Assembly (NCBI GenBank): GCA_029945375.1
Contig: CM057065.1
Span: 1,488,001-1,552,000, forward strand
Reading direction: 5' to 3'
Length of the DNA: 64,000 bases
Source: Agaricus subrufescens
Taxonomy: Eukaryota > Basidiomycota > Agaricomycetes > Agaricales > Agaricaceae
In this document: in pieces, positions 1-12,411 of the stretch
Position numbering within the stretch: the first letter of the stretch is position 1
How the letters are laid out: each line of letters starts with the position of its first letter
The notes under the pieces: model-generated
Databases searched by the model: none
Seen by the model: the letters and a program-made list of their open reading frames with translations, nothing else
What the model was told of the DNA's origin: nothing
Position numbers and translations under genes: made by a program

Positions 1-1258
1 CCCTCAAAGAGTGGCAACCAACCTGGTAATGGAGCAGCCTTTCGTTGAGGTTGAATTAGCCCATGTAATCCAGCAACGCTAAAATACGACACATACATTG
101 GTAGCGATGCGACGCGAAGATTTTTCCGCCAGCTGGCGATAGGTGTCGTTTCCAGTATACTTGCTCAAGGTGGACCATTCAAGGAGCAGCTAGAGCGGAT
201 TGAGAAAAAGGTGGTCCGAAAGTACTAAAAACTCACAGTTCCTGCTTCGGCAATGTTTGTCTAGATAAAAACAGATCAAAGAAGAAGAGTGAAGGAAAAT
301 TCAGGACCAACATTTTCGACGACAGGAAGATTCGTGGTGAAATCAATGTGTCCAAACGGAATATCACTGCCCTGTCGGATGAATTGAGACGATGATGCAG
401 TATAGTGCAGGATTTTCAGCATACATGGACCCAAGCAAAAGCTAGTTTGTTCGCAAGATCTTCGGCTTTCCTCAGGAGAACAGGAAACATCTGATCGCTG
501 AGCTCGTAGGCGCTCAACAAGCCCCCAATATGCCGAATGGTTGACTCGAACACACTGAACAGTCAAAAAATAAGGCACTGGCAAGAGTGATGACCGATGA
601 ATTACGACTAACCTAACAGTGTCAGACGTTTTGGATCTAGTAAAATCGATGGTAGATGTAAAGTTGACAGCATCGGAAAACTCCTTCTGGAGAAGAAGTC
701 AGATCAAAGTTAATGATATTCGTAGTGAGGACTTCAATACTAACGTCCAATCCCATAATGCTCTACGTGGGATACAACGTGAACACTGGTGTACACATGT
801 TCAGAGGACAACACACACCATAGTGGACATCGCATCTACGATAGTGGCACCTAGCAAATATAACCATTCAGTACAGAAGGCATTAACTCAAGATATTCAT
901 TTCTTACCCCAACCATTATGACTGTCAACAGAACCTGGGAGGTATTGAACGAACTTTAGAATATAAGGTAGGTGACAAAAGGTGCCTCACCTCCTGTCAC
1001 TGGTGCGAGGTCATCGTGACCCGATGCGTGCTCCCTGTACGCGTTCAGTGTCATAAGCCACGAACCCGACCGGACGCGCGTAAAGACTTACATATATGCT
1101 CTATAACTCTTTAAAAAAACACTTCGGACTTCTTCCCGGCTGCCCGCCGCGCTAGCGGGCATCGTAAGGTCCGACCTCTGAACATTAGCCGCCGAGACAA
1201 ATGGCGAAGAAACAATAGCGATAAAGACTGTGGTGAATAGAGAGCGCATGAATACCAT
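1..1258 (-). CDS. Class I alpha-1,2-mannosidase (GH47), C-terminus cut by window edge
   Basis: Glycoside hydrolase family 47 enzymes trim alpha-1,2-linked mannose from N-glycans in the secretory pathway or outside the cell. The start is the ATG at 1258, giving a hydrophobic signal peptide ([18 protein letters not shown]). Splicing short introns yields [24 protein letters not shown], the helix [19 protein letters not shown], then [25 protein letters not shown] and [20 protein letters not shown]. These are in GH47 order and spacing. At least eight exons are visible. The catalytic C-terminal part lies beyond position 1. A TATATATA element lies about 120 bp upstream of the start. What I see is the motif series; the family call is knowledge of GH47; exact exon borders are inferred. 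Confidence 0.85.
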
Positions 1259-1786
1259 CCTGTTGAAAGAGGGCACGATGTCAAAAGGAGTGACTGGGAA
1301 ATAGGTAGAGGGAGCGCGTAGAAATGAAGTAGTCGGGGAAAAAAACAGATAGCTTCATGTTGGCGTTGATCTTGCCTTTATATATAGCGCCAGAACTTGG
1401 TCTCAGTTCTGTTGAAGCGAATACGAGCGCGTCGAGGTTATGGCATGATGTCACCATTTTTGGCAGAAGGAATTTTGCCCGATTAGGCAATCAGCCACTG
1501 AGCGTTGATCTGAAATTGAATAAGCCACAAAACGCTTCTGTGGGGACAACCAGTATTCCGATGACTGAAAATTGCGAACAATCATTGCCGGCATTCACGC
1601 TTGATGGCTTTGAGGCTGCCAGCATCTGGGCCGACGAAGATAGCTAATAGGCTCAGTCGCATCAGCACCGACGACCAAAGTTGGTACGGAAGAAGAATAT
1701 AGTCCATTGAATTATAATAATACACATGAGGAACTAGAGTATTGATCAGCATATGCACACCGGCTGAATAACGTTTCTTAAAACTA
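1259..1786. other. Intergenic: GH47 promoter and P450 3' flank
   Basis: This stretch lies upstream of the GH47 start and downstream of the P450 stop, both on the minus strand. A plus-strand open frame at 1357-1647 has no recognisable domain and overlaps the promoter, so I do not call a gene. Confidence 0.5.
1379..1386 (-). promoter_or_regulatory. TATA box of the GH47 gene
   Basis: TATATATA on the minus strand, 121 bp upstream of the GH47 ATG at 1258. Composition and distance fit a core promoter; assignment is by position only. Confidence 0.4.
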
Positions 1787-3704
1787 TTAAATATCTCTAC
1801 GCTTAATGCCCACTCTACATTCGAGAGGTTTTCTTAGGAAACCTTCCCGCGTCTCAAGCTAAATTTCATGTCAGTATCAGGAATTTAAGAGACGCGTGAC
1901 AACGTACTATCTGGTTAGGATTTTCAAGAACGATATCATACCGGCGCATAATAGATGCAAGGATGATCAACAACTCCATGCTTGCTAAATTCCGACCTAC
2001 GCAAGCACTATGGAAATCATCAACAACAAAGAAGCTTTGGAGGGTAAAATCACATACCGAGGTCCATACGAGAAAGGGTTGAATGTCTTTTGTATCATGG
2101 ATTGATCACGTTCAAACCATCGCTCCGGACGATAAGCTTCAATATCGTCACCCCATACACCGCGATCTCGATGAATTGTGTAGCTTGGTACGCTGATAAC
2201 AGTGCCCTCGGGGAAGAACTGTCCACAAACTGTCATACCACCCTCAGGCACTTCTCGAGGCAAGCCCATGGAGGAAGTCGAGTGAAGACGGAGACCTTCA
2301 TTGATACAAGCATCAAGGTATGGGAGATTCTTTACTTGTGCTTCCGTGGCAGTAAACTCGTTCTCCGTTCCTAGGTGCTCATCGAGCTCCTTGTGAAGTT
2401 TCTCTTGAACATGTCGATTTTTGGCAAGATAGTAGAGAATCGCGCAAGTCGAGCTAAAAATAGTGATTAGTATCACGACACTCTAAAAGCGTAAACATTC
2501 CTACTTACTTCGAAGTAGTATCAGAGCCGGCAATGAGGAGAGTGAGAGCCTCTGCTGTCAGCTCCTCTCGTCCTAAAAGATTACCCTCGCTGTCACGTCC
2601 AGATTGCAGATTGCTCAGCAGGTCATTACGATCCGTAGGGGTAGCCAAGCGTTTTGCAACGGCTGCAATAGCAATACCAGCCAAATTCTTGACATCTTTT
2701 GCACCCTGCGCGAACGATGGTAGACGACGAGTTAAAGGCCGCCAGTATGAAGGGAAAGTACCCATGGTCATGGAAAATTCGCCCCGACCATTCAGAATTT
2801 GGACAGCAGGGATTTCGACAACCTCAACTTTCGAGGCCTCCTTTCCATAAGACTCCATCATGCTCTTCTGATCCTTAGGGACCACAGCACTATCCTTGGC
2901 AGCCTGGAGCATGCCAAAAGGTTCTCCAAAGGCAAGATCACCAATAATATCGAAAGCCAGGTAATTTGCCCCTAAGCTCGACGTTAAGAATATCGAACTA
3001 GTAAGGAAACGTGACTTAAACCTACATGGTAAGCAATCAAGCCACAGCCGCCCATCCCTACCTTCCCATCCACCCTCCCCGTCATTCCCCGACATGCCCT
3101 TCACAGCCATATCGTACAGGCGGTCCCATTGATTCTGAAGTTGGGCAACATACATCCGAACATTAGGCTCAAATTCCAGCACATTCTTTTGCGAAAAGAT
3201 ATGCGAAACAATCTTTCGCTTCCGACTGTGTTCGTTTCGGTCTCTGACGTTGAAAAGACCTCGACGGATCGATACGAATGCATCATAGAAATCGGACTTC
3301 AGGGCACCATTTCCATGAGCATAAACGGCCTGCAAGGCATCGGGGTCGGCAATTGAAACATGATTGGGTGCTATTCGGACGAAAGGACCTGTTATGGAAG
3401 GACGCCAGTAGAGCGGGATGTCAGTGAGCGGTGAACTTCAAGATCCGAGGTGAAACGCACCATATTTGAGATGTGCCTCGTGGACAAGCTCCGAGCGGTG
3501 CGCACCCTTGGAAATATACCCCAGCCAGATATCGCTGAACTTCGCAAGGAAAGGACCAGGATATGCTCGAAGGCCGCGCGAGTCCCACAGCCAGGGGAGT
3601 AGATGGAAGGCCAAGAATGTGCCAGGTATAGCCCAGGCTAATATTTGAAGATCAAGTCTCTCATAGAGGTTAAGAAAGGTATCTGAGAGTCTGTCGACAA
3701 TCAT
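1787..3704 (-). CDS. Cytochrome P450, CYP53-like (benzoate 4-monooxygenase type)
   Basis: CYP53 enzymes para-hydroxylate benzoate and related aromatics, using a P450 reductase at the ER membrane. Six exons join cleanly: 3704-3461, 3388-3026, 2971-2509, 2453-2058, 2007-1908 and 1858-1787. The N-terminus has a membrane anchor (LQILAWAIPGTFLAFHLLPW) and the hinge LRAYPGP. The I-helix reads IAGSDTTSN, the ExxR motif NEGLRLH, and the heme loop FSYGPRACVGRN. An intron interrupts the heme loop between Arg and Ala. The C-terminus TREGFLRKPLECRVGIKRR is characteristic of CYP53. The frame is intact, so the gene is probably functional. Substrate is inferred from the family only. Confidence 0.88.
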
Positions 3705-5430
3705 GGTAGAGGGAGGAGGGGTACATTGAAGCCAAGGACGGGAGTTAGCTTAAATACGTTGGCTTCTTTCAATATACTTACTAGGCGTCCGTACCCTGAC
3801 TGCCGGGGCCGCTTACCGCGTCTTTTCCACCGGACCTTCACACGTAAGCACAAAATTAGCCACGATCGACCCTATTTGAGCTACCTCGTGGCCCAGTTTC
3901 GTAGCGAATATGTTGGAATCAGAGGATCAAATCCACTTTATGTACAAAAGTGATAAGGTAGGATCCCAACAATCCGGCTTATTGTTCCGGACCGGCAACT
4001 TTTTTCAATTAAGAAGGAACCAGACCTGCGCCGTACGACGGGATCGGGCCTTGGCTCACAAATACCTGGATCGATGCTGAATCACATCCAACATTAGGGG
4101 TTTAGATAACCACACGCGTGGTGACTTTCTCTGGTCTCCAATATCTAGATAATCTTTGACGAGGCCCAGGAGGCTTGCATATCCACGTCATATCTTCGCG
4201 TATAAAAAGTATCCGCCAAACTACCTTGTCGACACATATATATCTCATTTATCTATAACAAATCGGAGAAAGGTAAATCCCTTAATAATCAGATCGTGCG
4301 CGAGTCTCTGGACAAGTGTAAAAAGTAAGACTTCCATCATACAATTCTCCCCGAGCAAAGCGGTTTCCTCGTGCTCTGCCGCACATCATAACATCACCTG
4401 GTTCAACTTTGCTCTTGCTCTTGCTCCACACTTCTTCCTACACTCTTCCGCCAAAAAAGTACATAGTAATCCATTATCGTCCTTCACACGACCCACCCAA
4501 GGCTGTCGCACAAGAAGTTAGCTTCCCTCCACTGCTCCACATTTAGCCCTAAGATACCCCACTCCACCTCCTCTCTACCTTCTTTACGAAGGGGTGGAGC
4601 GACTACTAGCCTCCTCTACACCCGGTCCGGTAAGTTTTTCTGCCCATTGACAGTTTTCAATGAGCTCTTCCTTTCCGCCAGGGCACGGAGCACGCAGAGC
4701 AACAATATTTTGCCACATCCCGATCATCCAGCATTCGAAGTCCATTCTTATCCCCAAAAAGAACACGGATTACCCCTTTCGGCATACCAAGTAAAAGGAG
4801 GCGGGCAAGCATAAGCTGATGTTCTTCCTGTGCAGATGCTCACATCCAAAAAACCCTGCACAACCTTTGTAAGGGTGATATAGTTAGTGGTGTGCCCTGG
4901 ATGCATAATCTCTTGGCATCATGATTAAGCTGGAATGACCAATGAAAAAATCCTTTTTTTAAAAAACTAAAATAAGAAGCAAAATCAAAGTATAACTTTA
5001 GAAGCACTTTTGATTAAGATGAGATGCATGATACAATAGCCTATATTACATATATCGGCTCTGAACAGCCGAGAATTATTAAAATTCACTCCGGACACGA
5101 GACACAACGCACTCGGTGGCACCGGTGGCTTTCCCATCATCAATCACATCGCCTGGAAACACGTCGAAAAATTTGAATATAATACATTTATCCTGCACCA
5201 TAAAAACTACAAGTTTACATAAATAAATCCCACTAGTAAAGAAACATTATATAACTGCACGCGATAATAACAAAAGGCGTGACCGTAGCATAAATCGGAC
5301 CACATGAACAAGAAGAAAAAAGAAAAAGAAAAAAAAAAGAGGACAGAAATCTCCAGCACAAATATAAATACTTCTTCATGACGAACAAAATTTGAATATC
5401 TCGAACGCAAACCCAGACGCAAACTGTCGA
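3705..5430. other. Intergenic, no gene recognised
   Basis: About 1.7 kb between the P450 start and the 3' end of the chromodomain gene. Short open frames (for example 4156-4521 plus, 4584-4766 minus) lack domains and splice partners. 4930-5040 and 5320-5340 are A-rich. I see no RNA gene or repeat. Confidence 0.5.
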
Positions 5431-8400
5431 TCAGTCATCACCGTCAGCTGTCCACCCAGCCGCCAGTGCGTCTTTCAAAAACACGGGTCTGTTAGGGTCC
5501 CGATCGAGATCAATGCCTTCTTTTCGGGCCGCACGCACGAACTCCTCAATCAACTCAGCTGGATTCCCCATTGTATCTTCCTCCTGCCAAGTCGCTTCCT
5601 GCAAGCGATACCTAAAAGAACAAAAAAAAACCAAGTCAACCAAACACGCCAATAAGTCTGGAATCTTTGACCCACCCTTCCCACTCTACCAGATAGACCT
5701 CCACACAACCTCTTCCACCTTCCATCTTCATTTTTCTCCCAACAATCCGATTCACCCAAAACTCACGATCATCTGACATATCCTTATATGAACAATCCGG
5801 TCTCGCACAAATTTCGGATGCGGAGTTTTTCCTTGAGGCAGATTGACGCTTACTCCTTTGACCTTCGCTTGTATTCCGACCCCTATCGCCCAAATCAAGT
5901 CGACAATAGCTCGCGAAATCAATCACAAAAAGGTCCTACTCACCATGCCCCTGTGACCGAACAAGGAGGACAAGTGAAGCTCGCATCATCTTTCAACCTG
6001 TCATCCCCCGCCGACACTCCAACACACCCATAATGATACCACTTATTACACCTAATGTAAGGCAACGATAATCAGCATACCTCAGAAAGACAAGAACCAG
6101 AACGCTTACTTATCACACCTGACAAACTATGAAAACAATATTCTATCAGCATACAGACACCTCAAATCAGCAAGGCTATCAAACTTACCATTCTATCATC
6201 AGATGATTTCGCATCTCTCTTCTTAGGCCACTTCGCTTTAGTCGTGGTCGTGGAGTCCCGAATTGATACCATCCTCGGAGGTTTTCTTTTCGAACTCGAG
6301 GCAACAGGAGCAGCATTCGAGGTATCTCTAACATCCGTTCGACCCCTAGCCCTCTGCAACGGTGGTTCTCCGTCCTTATCAACAGCCTTTTTTTGTGTAT
6401 TGCCAGGCGCGTTTTCATCAGCAGCAGCAGCACCTTGCCTCACCTTCCTCTTCACCTTCGTCATTGCCTTATTCTGCCTATCACGAATACCATTCAAATT
6501 GAGTATCGGGACATTCGCCGCCTTGTTCGATTTCTTCCCATTCCGTTGCTGGTTGGCTTGTTCGTCGTCGAAAGTAGACCCACTGACAGCTTTAGGTGCT
6601 TTGAAAGCTCGAGCAGGTATGACTTCCGCATCATCGCTATCCTCCGTTCCAAAAGGCATCATCTTCTTTTCTTTTGCTTTCTTCTTCTTCTTTTCGTCTT
6701 CTTTCTTATTCTTCTCTTTCTCCTTCTCCTTTTCTTTCTCCTTCTCCTTCTCCTTCTCCTTCTCTTTCTCCTTTCCCTTCCTACTCCCCTGCTCTTCAAC
6801 CACCTTTGCGGCTTGACTCCTCGAAACAGGGCTATCCGTCAAATCGATAAAATCCAACGAACCTTCCCCCTCTTTCTCCCCTGCAAACAATCCTTCACCA
6901 CCAACCTCTTCCGTAGGCGTCGACGGGTCCGAAGAAAGACAAATCGGATTCTCCTCACTCCGTCCCTGCCCCCTCCCCCCCACCACCGAATTCTTCTTCA
7001 AATTCATTGTCAAACCCACCCGATTTCTCCTCTCCTCCAAAACCTTGGTACTATCCGAACTCTTTGACACCTTCTTCCCACCTCCACTTCCCACATTACC
7101 CGCATTATGCGCACCATCAGGAGAAGCAGACGCAGAAGCTAATCTCCTCCTCTTCTTATTCTCTCTTCCGTCCCTCGTAGGCGACACCAGCTGTACTTGT
7201 TTAACATGCTCCTTCCGTCTCCCACCAGCCCCCAAAGCAATACTCAAGCTTTGCATCTCTTGGAACCTCCTCTTCCTCCCACCCACAAGTGCAGGTAATG
7301 GGGATTTCGACGGTGAGGGTGAGTTAACAGGTGAGATATAGTCCGGCAACACAACCGGTTCTGCCTGTTGTTGGGTACGATTGCGCACTGGCATTGATGA
7401 CATAGGTGTACTCGGTTCTAAAGGCGAAGGAGGCATATCACCACCAGTCCCAGAGTCACGGCCAGGGAAATGATTATTCAAAACCTGAGTCGAAGGTAAT
7501 GTCGAAGATTCCGTTAAGCCTTCCAGTGGCGCATCACGACGATGAGGAGAAGAAAGGGGAGAAGAAAGGGGGGAAGAACCAAGAGGATTTGATTCCGCAG
7601 GCTGGACTGAATCACCTAGTTGTCCTGACGACGATTTCTCCAGTTCATCCTGGTACGACAAGTCAGGGGACAAATGACCAGCTTCATGGTGATAATCCTC
7701 AAACTGTGGCTGAGAACCATCATCATCAACTTGCATTTGTCGATCGAATTCTCCTTCTCCTTGTCCCTGCCCCTGTCTCTCCTCCATACTTTGGAATGAC
7801 TCTATCGGATCTCTAACTTCCGTTCTCGGAGGAGTAAATTTGTCTATTGAAGATTCGACGACCGTCGTCTGGTTATTATCATCATTTCTCGGTTCAGCAG
7901 TAGGGTTCATACTTGAAGGAACGGAGTCTCGAGACGATTCGCGTCGGGTGACCTCCACATCTTCTCTTCCTTCAATCTCGTCTTCTTGACTTTGAGGAAT
8001 CAACATCTTCGGTAAGTCGATTTGAGTTCCAAGTTCCTGCTGAACATCCTCCATAGCTTCGTCCTCCTCATCACCTCCGATTTGACTTTGAGGAATCAAC
8101 ATCTTCGGTAAGTCAATCTGAGTTTCAGGTTCCTGATGAACGTCCTCCATAGCTTCGTCTCCCCCGTTACCTCCGATTTGACTCTGTGGGGCCAACATCC
8201 GGTGTAACTCAAGTTGAGTTAGAGATTGCGACTCTGGTTCCGTGATCGAATGCGACTCTGGTTCTGTGATCGATTGCGAGTCTGGTTCTGTGATCGATCG
8301 AATGTCTTCCAGAGTTCCTTCTTCCAGCACCCGACTCTCAGGGAGCAACATCCTCGCTACACCAGCTTGCGACGCAGATCCAGTCTCAGCTTCACCACTA

Positions 8401-10779
8401 CCACCTTCAACCTCTTGACTCTGAGGGATCAACATCCTTGCTACACCAGCTTGCGATGCAGACGCAGTCTCAGCTTCACCACCGCCGCCCTCAACCTCTT
8501 GACTCTGAGGGATCAACATCCTCGCTACACCAGCTTGCGACGCAGACCCAGCCTCAGCGTCACCATCATACCCTCCAACCTCTTGACTCTCAGGAATCAA
8601 CATTCTCGCCAACTCCTCTTGCGACACAGACCCATACTCCACTCCACTTTCCCGCCGATATCCCTCTTCCCGCCTGTGACTCTCAATCAACAACGTCCTC
8701 TCACACTCAACCCGCGAATCAAAGCTCCCCGGCTCATAATCACCCCCCTCTCCCTGCAAAGACGACAATTCATCAATCTCTTCTCCATCATCATCGTCAT
8801 CATCTTCATCATCACTACTTTCCTCACTACTCTCAATCTCGGATAAAATCGTCAATTGAGCTTCGACTTCATCTGACGATGTATGCATTGGACGACGAAT
8901 ATCCTGACTTGAATCTGGAGACTTGGCTTGGTGATCATGTTTATGTTCCTGTTCTTGTTCCTGCACTTCATCCTCGCGGTCGTAGTAAGGTTGCTTAGAT
9001 TGAATTTCGGGCGACTTATCGCGTCGTGGAGGAATTACTAGAGCAGGAGACATGGATTTGACTGAAGGCGGCTCAGAGTCAGGTAGAAACAATGGCATCT
9101 TCCTTCTCATAGAATTTTGTGGCAGCAACTCTTCTCTTATTTGGAGTTCACTCATCTAACTCATGTCATCAGCGTCATCCCACAATAGCTCATAAATAGT
9201 ACTCACCTGTGAAGACATTGCAAAAGGGTCTTCCTCGTAAGACTGATTACAATCTGTCATTCCAACTTTCTCAACGACAACCTTCTCTGCATTCCCGCTA
9301 TCCCTCTCTTTATCAGACTCATAGCGTTCCTCTTCTCCAATTTCTTCCGATTGGGTAGGATACTGAAGATCAGGCAACTCAGCCATAGCAAACGACGCCA
9401 TGGGCATACCCCCTTCCTGTCGCTGCAACAGATCCATGATGCTCTTCAACGTCTCAGTACGCGAAAGAGAAGGTATTTCAGGTGAAATCGGTGAAAACAA
9501 GCCAGTCGAGTTCGATGTTAAACTCGAAACAGAGTTTGTCGGTAGCAATGCAGGTTTTCCAGCGGTGACAGGCCGAGCGGGGGTTTCAGCTGGTCGCTCA
9601 TCACGCATTGACTGGGATGGAGACTGGCTATCAGGTTGAAGTTCTGATCGTACGAACGCTTCTTCCGATTGCGACTGAGTGGATATTTCAGGAGGAGATG
9701 GTAACTGTTGAACCTCATTAGGCTCTCCTGAACGACCACTGATCGAAGGGCGTGAAGAGGAGTTGTTGACGAGCGGTGATCTCGATGAACCACGGCTTGA
9801 GGGAAGAACATGAACTAGACATTGACGAACGGGGGCGGGGGTTGCTATAATTAGATCCAGATGTGAGCCCCAATGGACCTAAAAAACATAATATGACGAA
9901 CATTGTGATGGAGTGGAGACTGGAGGAACCAAGCAAAAAGGTGATTGAGCAGACGCGGCAATCAAAACTTAATCACGGACCTTGGTTTTCCCAGTCGAGT
10001 TTCGAGAAGCTTCCACGAGTTTCGCCTGGAGTCCAGTGTTGCTGAATGGGACTAGTTGCCGTGTCTGCACGGCGTGGGTCGCGGATCGGGACATGTGATG
10101 CAAGATGGGCGGGAGTTGGTCGCGCACTCGAGCTCGGACCTGGTCGAGCCCTGTATTGGGTGGCTGTATCCATCATCTCGACATCTGTTGATAGCGTAGC
10201 ATCTATATGGGCATGAAAAAGGGCTAATCAACAGACTAATGAAAGGATGGACCTCGAGAGTTCGCCTGAAGACGCCCTGGTGGAGCATTTACTAGTAGGA
10301 GCCGACATGGGTCAATGATATTTAAGTGATCCCAAAGAGAGAGATCACGAACGTGGGCTGGAAGAAGAGCTCGTCGCAACACTTGATTGTTGCACGCGAA
10401 CAACGGTGCCCAAAGTTTCACCCACATTCAAAACATCACCCGAGATTTTAGATACGTCGTGTTGGACTTTAGATACGTCTTGCTGGAGTTGCACAGTACT
10501 GGTCTGCACATGGTGAACGGACGCCTTGAGAGAGTCGATTTCGGCGCGTAGAGAAGCAAAGTAGGGTGTGAGAGCCTCCACGATTTTCCGGGGCTGGTCG
10601 TGGATCATGGACGCGAGGTTGTCCATGTAGTAGCCATTGCTGCTGGGAGGCGGCGGCGGTGGAGGATGCGGATGCTCAGGGTGGTTTGGGGGAGGCGGAA
10701 AACGCCGAGGTGCGCCCGAGCCCGATAGAGAGAGAGGCGACGAGGTGAACGGGCCAGGATGCGGGAAGAATCTGGCCAT
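5431..10779 (-). CDS. Large nuclear protein: coiled coil, SQ-motif repeats, partial PHD finger, chromodomain
   Basis: A multi-exon gene of about 1,400 codons; I recognise no named orthologue. The 5' exon (10779 to about 10345) is proline-rich (ten consecutive prolines after PEHPH), then a coiled coil with heptad-like QQDVSKVQHDVSKISGDV. Middle exons are Ser/Pro-rich. The main exon (9155 to about 6190) is acidic and holds seven copies of a motif [RK]ML-P-SQ and a long Lys-Glu run. Spliced 3' exons give RCDKCNKWYHYGC and FTCPPC, the second half of a PHD finger. Then comes EFWVNRIVGRK to YLVEWEGYRLQEATWQEEDT, a chromodomain. This suggests a chromatin reader binding methylated histone tails. The 5' exon could be a separate gene. 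ATG 10779 is 75 bp from the divergent FMO start. Confidence 0.7.
6712..6774 (-). repeat. Low-complexity tract coding a Lys-Glu run
   Basis: Imperfect repeat of CTTCTC/CTTTCT on the plus strand, read on the minus strand as alternating Lys-Glu followed by Lys-rich sequence. It sits in the main exon of the chromodomain gene and probably forms a long charged helix. Confidence 0.75.
7980..8615 (-). repeat. Seven-fold protein motif array [RK]ML-P-SQ
   Basis: Inside the chromodomain gene, the motif occurs as RMLIPESQ, RMLIPQSQ (twice), RMLLPESR, RMLAPQSQ and KMLIPQSQ (twice). The first four are spaced by acidic Gly/Ala-rich linkers of about 30 residues with SASQAGVA before each motif. A run of SITEPES units lies between copies four and five. 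The array looks like internal duplication of a short linear motif, with repeated Ser-Gln dipeptides. Confidence 0.85.
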
Positions 10780-12410
10780 GGAACAGGGAAGACCGAGAAA
10801 GCCACGCTGCAAGACGCGACCCCGCTCCCGGCCCGGACTCCCCGCCGCTTGACCATGGCGAAGACGATTGGCATCGTCGGTGCTGGGCCCGCTGGACTCG
10901 CTGCCCTCAAGGCCGTCCTCGACAGCGAGCAGTACAAGGACGGAAAATGGACTCCCCTCGTCTTCGAGGCGCGCGAGGAGCTCGGCGGCATCTGGTGAGC
11001 ACCCTCATGCTGATCAGTTTATCAACATTCACCGCCCTCTAGGTTTCCATCGCCTGCGGATGCTGCAGACCCACCTCTCACGCCCCTCTATGACTCTCTC
11101 ACCACGAATCTCCCGCACCCTCTCATGGGCTATCGTTCTTTTCTCTTCCCGCCAGAAACCCCTCTCTTTCCAAAGGCAGAGATCGTCCATCAATATCTCA
11201 AAGACTTTGCTTCTCATTTCTCTCTACGGCCACACATCAAATTCTCCACGTCTGTCACATCTGTCAAATATACTCCTGAGCAAAGTCGGCGCTGGCTCGT
11301 CGAAACCTCCACTGGGGACTCACACCATTTCGACTTGATCATGATTTGTACCGGGCATTACCGTGTCCCTTTATACCCGTCTATTCCAGGAGTTTCTGAC
11401 TGGCTCCAAGCAAAGAAGGCTTCGCACTCGGCTTATTACCGTCACCCATTACCCGTCCACAAGGGCAAAACCATTTTAGTAGTGGGAACCGGTCCTTCTG
11501 GCATTGATCTCTCACAAGATCTCAACGATTACGGCTGCAAAGTCATCTTATCCGGTTCAACCCCTCCCTTTTTCAATTCGTTTGCCACTAGCATCCAGCG
11601 ACGTCCGCGTCTTGCGTCACTAGGCTCTCTTTCCGAGGGTGCAGCCACTTATGATGATGGCACCACCGATAAAGGTATAGACTATTGTTTCCTCGCAACC
11701 GGGTACAAACTAGACTTCCACCCATTCCTTGAACCCCCTCTTCTCCACTATACCTACCCCGAATCTATCCCACCTCTGCCGTCAGAACTACACAACACTC
11801 CATACAGTCTCTTCCCTCTCGCGCAACATCTCTGGCCACTTCAAAATCAATACCCACCAGAATCCATCACTTTCTTCGGCCTCCTCATAATGCTTGCACC
11901 ATTCCCCGTCCTCGAAGTTCAAGCTCGTGCAGTCCTACATGCTTTCAACATCTTCAATTCCGGCATTGAAGCTGGCAGTGGTAGTAGAGGTATCGACCTA
12001 CAAGCCGAAGCCGTGGATGTCATCACGCATTGGAAAAAATTGAAAGGGAAATACAACGATAACGAAAAAGACGTACTTAAATATTGGCATCGGTTTGATA
12101 AACTAGAGCAATTTACCTACAGGGATCACTTGACAAGCTTCATTTACAATGACCCGTCTCGTGTAGAAGAATGGGAATACGAGGTGTTCCAGAAGGCGAT
12201 CATATTAAGAATTACTTGGGTCAAAATTGAGAAAAGCGGTCAAGCTCATAGATGGTTAAAGGGTGTTGGAAATGGCGGATTAAACGATTGGATAACTTTT
12301 ATGAGAAAAGTGATAGAGTACGGAGAAGGACCAGACAATACAAAAGCTTTGATAGTAAGCAAACTTATTATTCACTCTCTGACCCCATTTTCTGACGGTC
12401 ACCAGGACTA
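10668..12410 (+). repeat. Tandem duplication unit, copy 1
   Basis: Similarity to 12662-14400 begins in the proline-rich exon of the minus-strand chromodomain gene. It runs through the divergent promoter and the whole flavin monooxygenase gene. The period is about 1,995 bp. Confidence 0.85.
10780..10854. promoter_or_regulatory. Divergent 75-bp promoter
   Basis: The chromodomain gene starts at 10779 (minus) and the FMO at 10855 (plus), leaving 75 bp between start codons. The interval is GC-rich with no TATA box. It is copied, with changes, at 12774-12849. Confidence 0.5.
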
Positions 12411-12411
12411 A
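10855..12411 (+). CDS. Flavin-containing monooxygenase-like protein, tandem copy 1
   Basis: FMOs use FAD and NADPH to oxygenate soft nucleophiles. Exon 1 is 10855-10994, then a 48-bp intron, then 11043-12411; 502 residues. The FAD site is IGIVGAGPAGLAALKAV near the N-terminus, the NADPH site VVGTGPSGIDLSQDL near the middle, and a late motif FLATGYKLDFHPF. ATG 10855 was chosen because MAKTIGIVGAG is shared with the second copy. The FMO fingerprint region reads LQAKKASHSAYYRHP: the final HS-xx-Y-RHP fits, but the expected Phe and Gly before the His are Gln and Lys. The last 18 codons exist only because of one extra A compared with copy 2. Confidence 0.85.

Noticed and set aside
1357..1647. 96-codon plus-strand open frame
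   Set aside because: Begins inside the TATA region of the GH47 gene, has no domain, and no promoter of its own is visible.
6244..7067. Long plus-strand open frames rich in Ser/Phe and Leu/Phe
   Set aside because: They are the antisense of the Lys-Glu and acidic tracts of the chromodomain gene; low-complexity shadow with no splice partners.
8226..8998. Two long plus-strand open frames over the SQ repeat array
   Set aside because: Antisense of the repeated motif array; repetition keeps all frames open.
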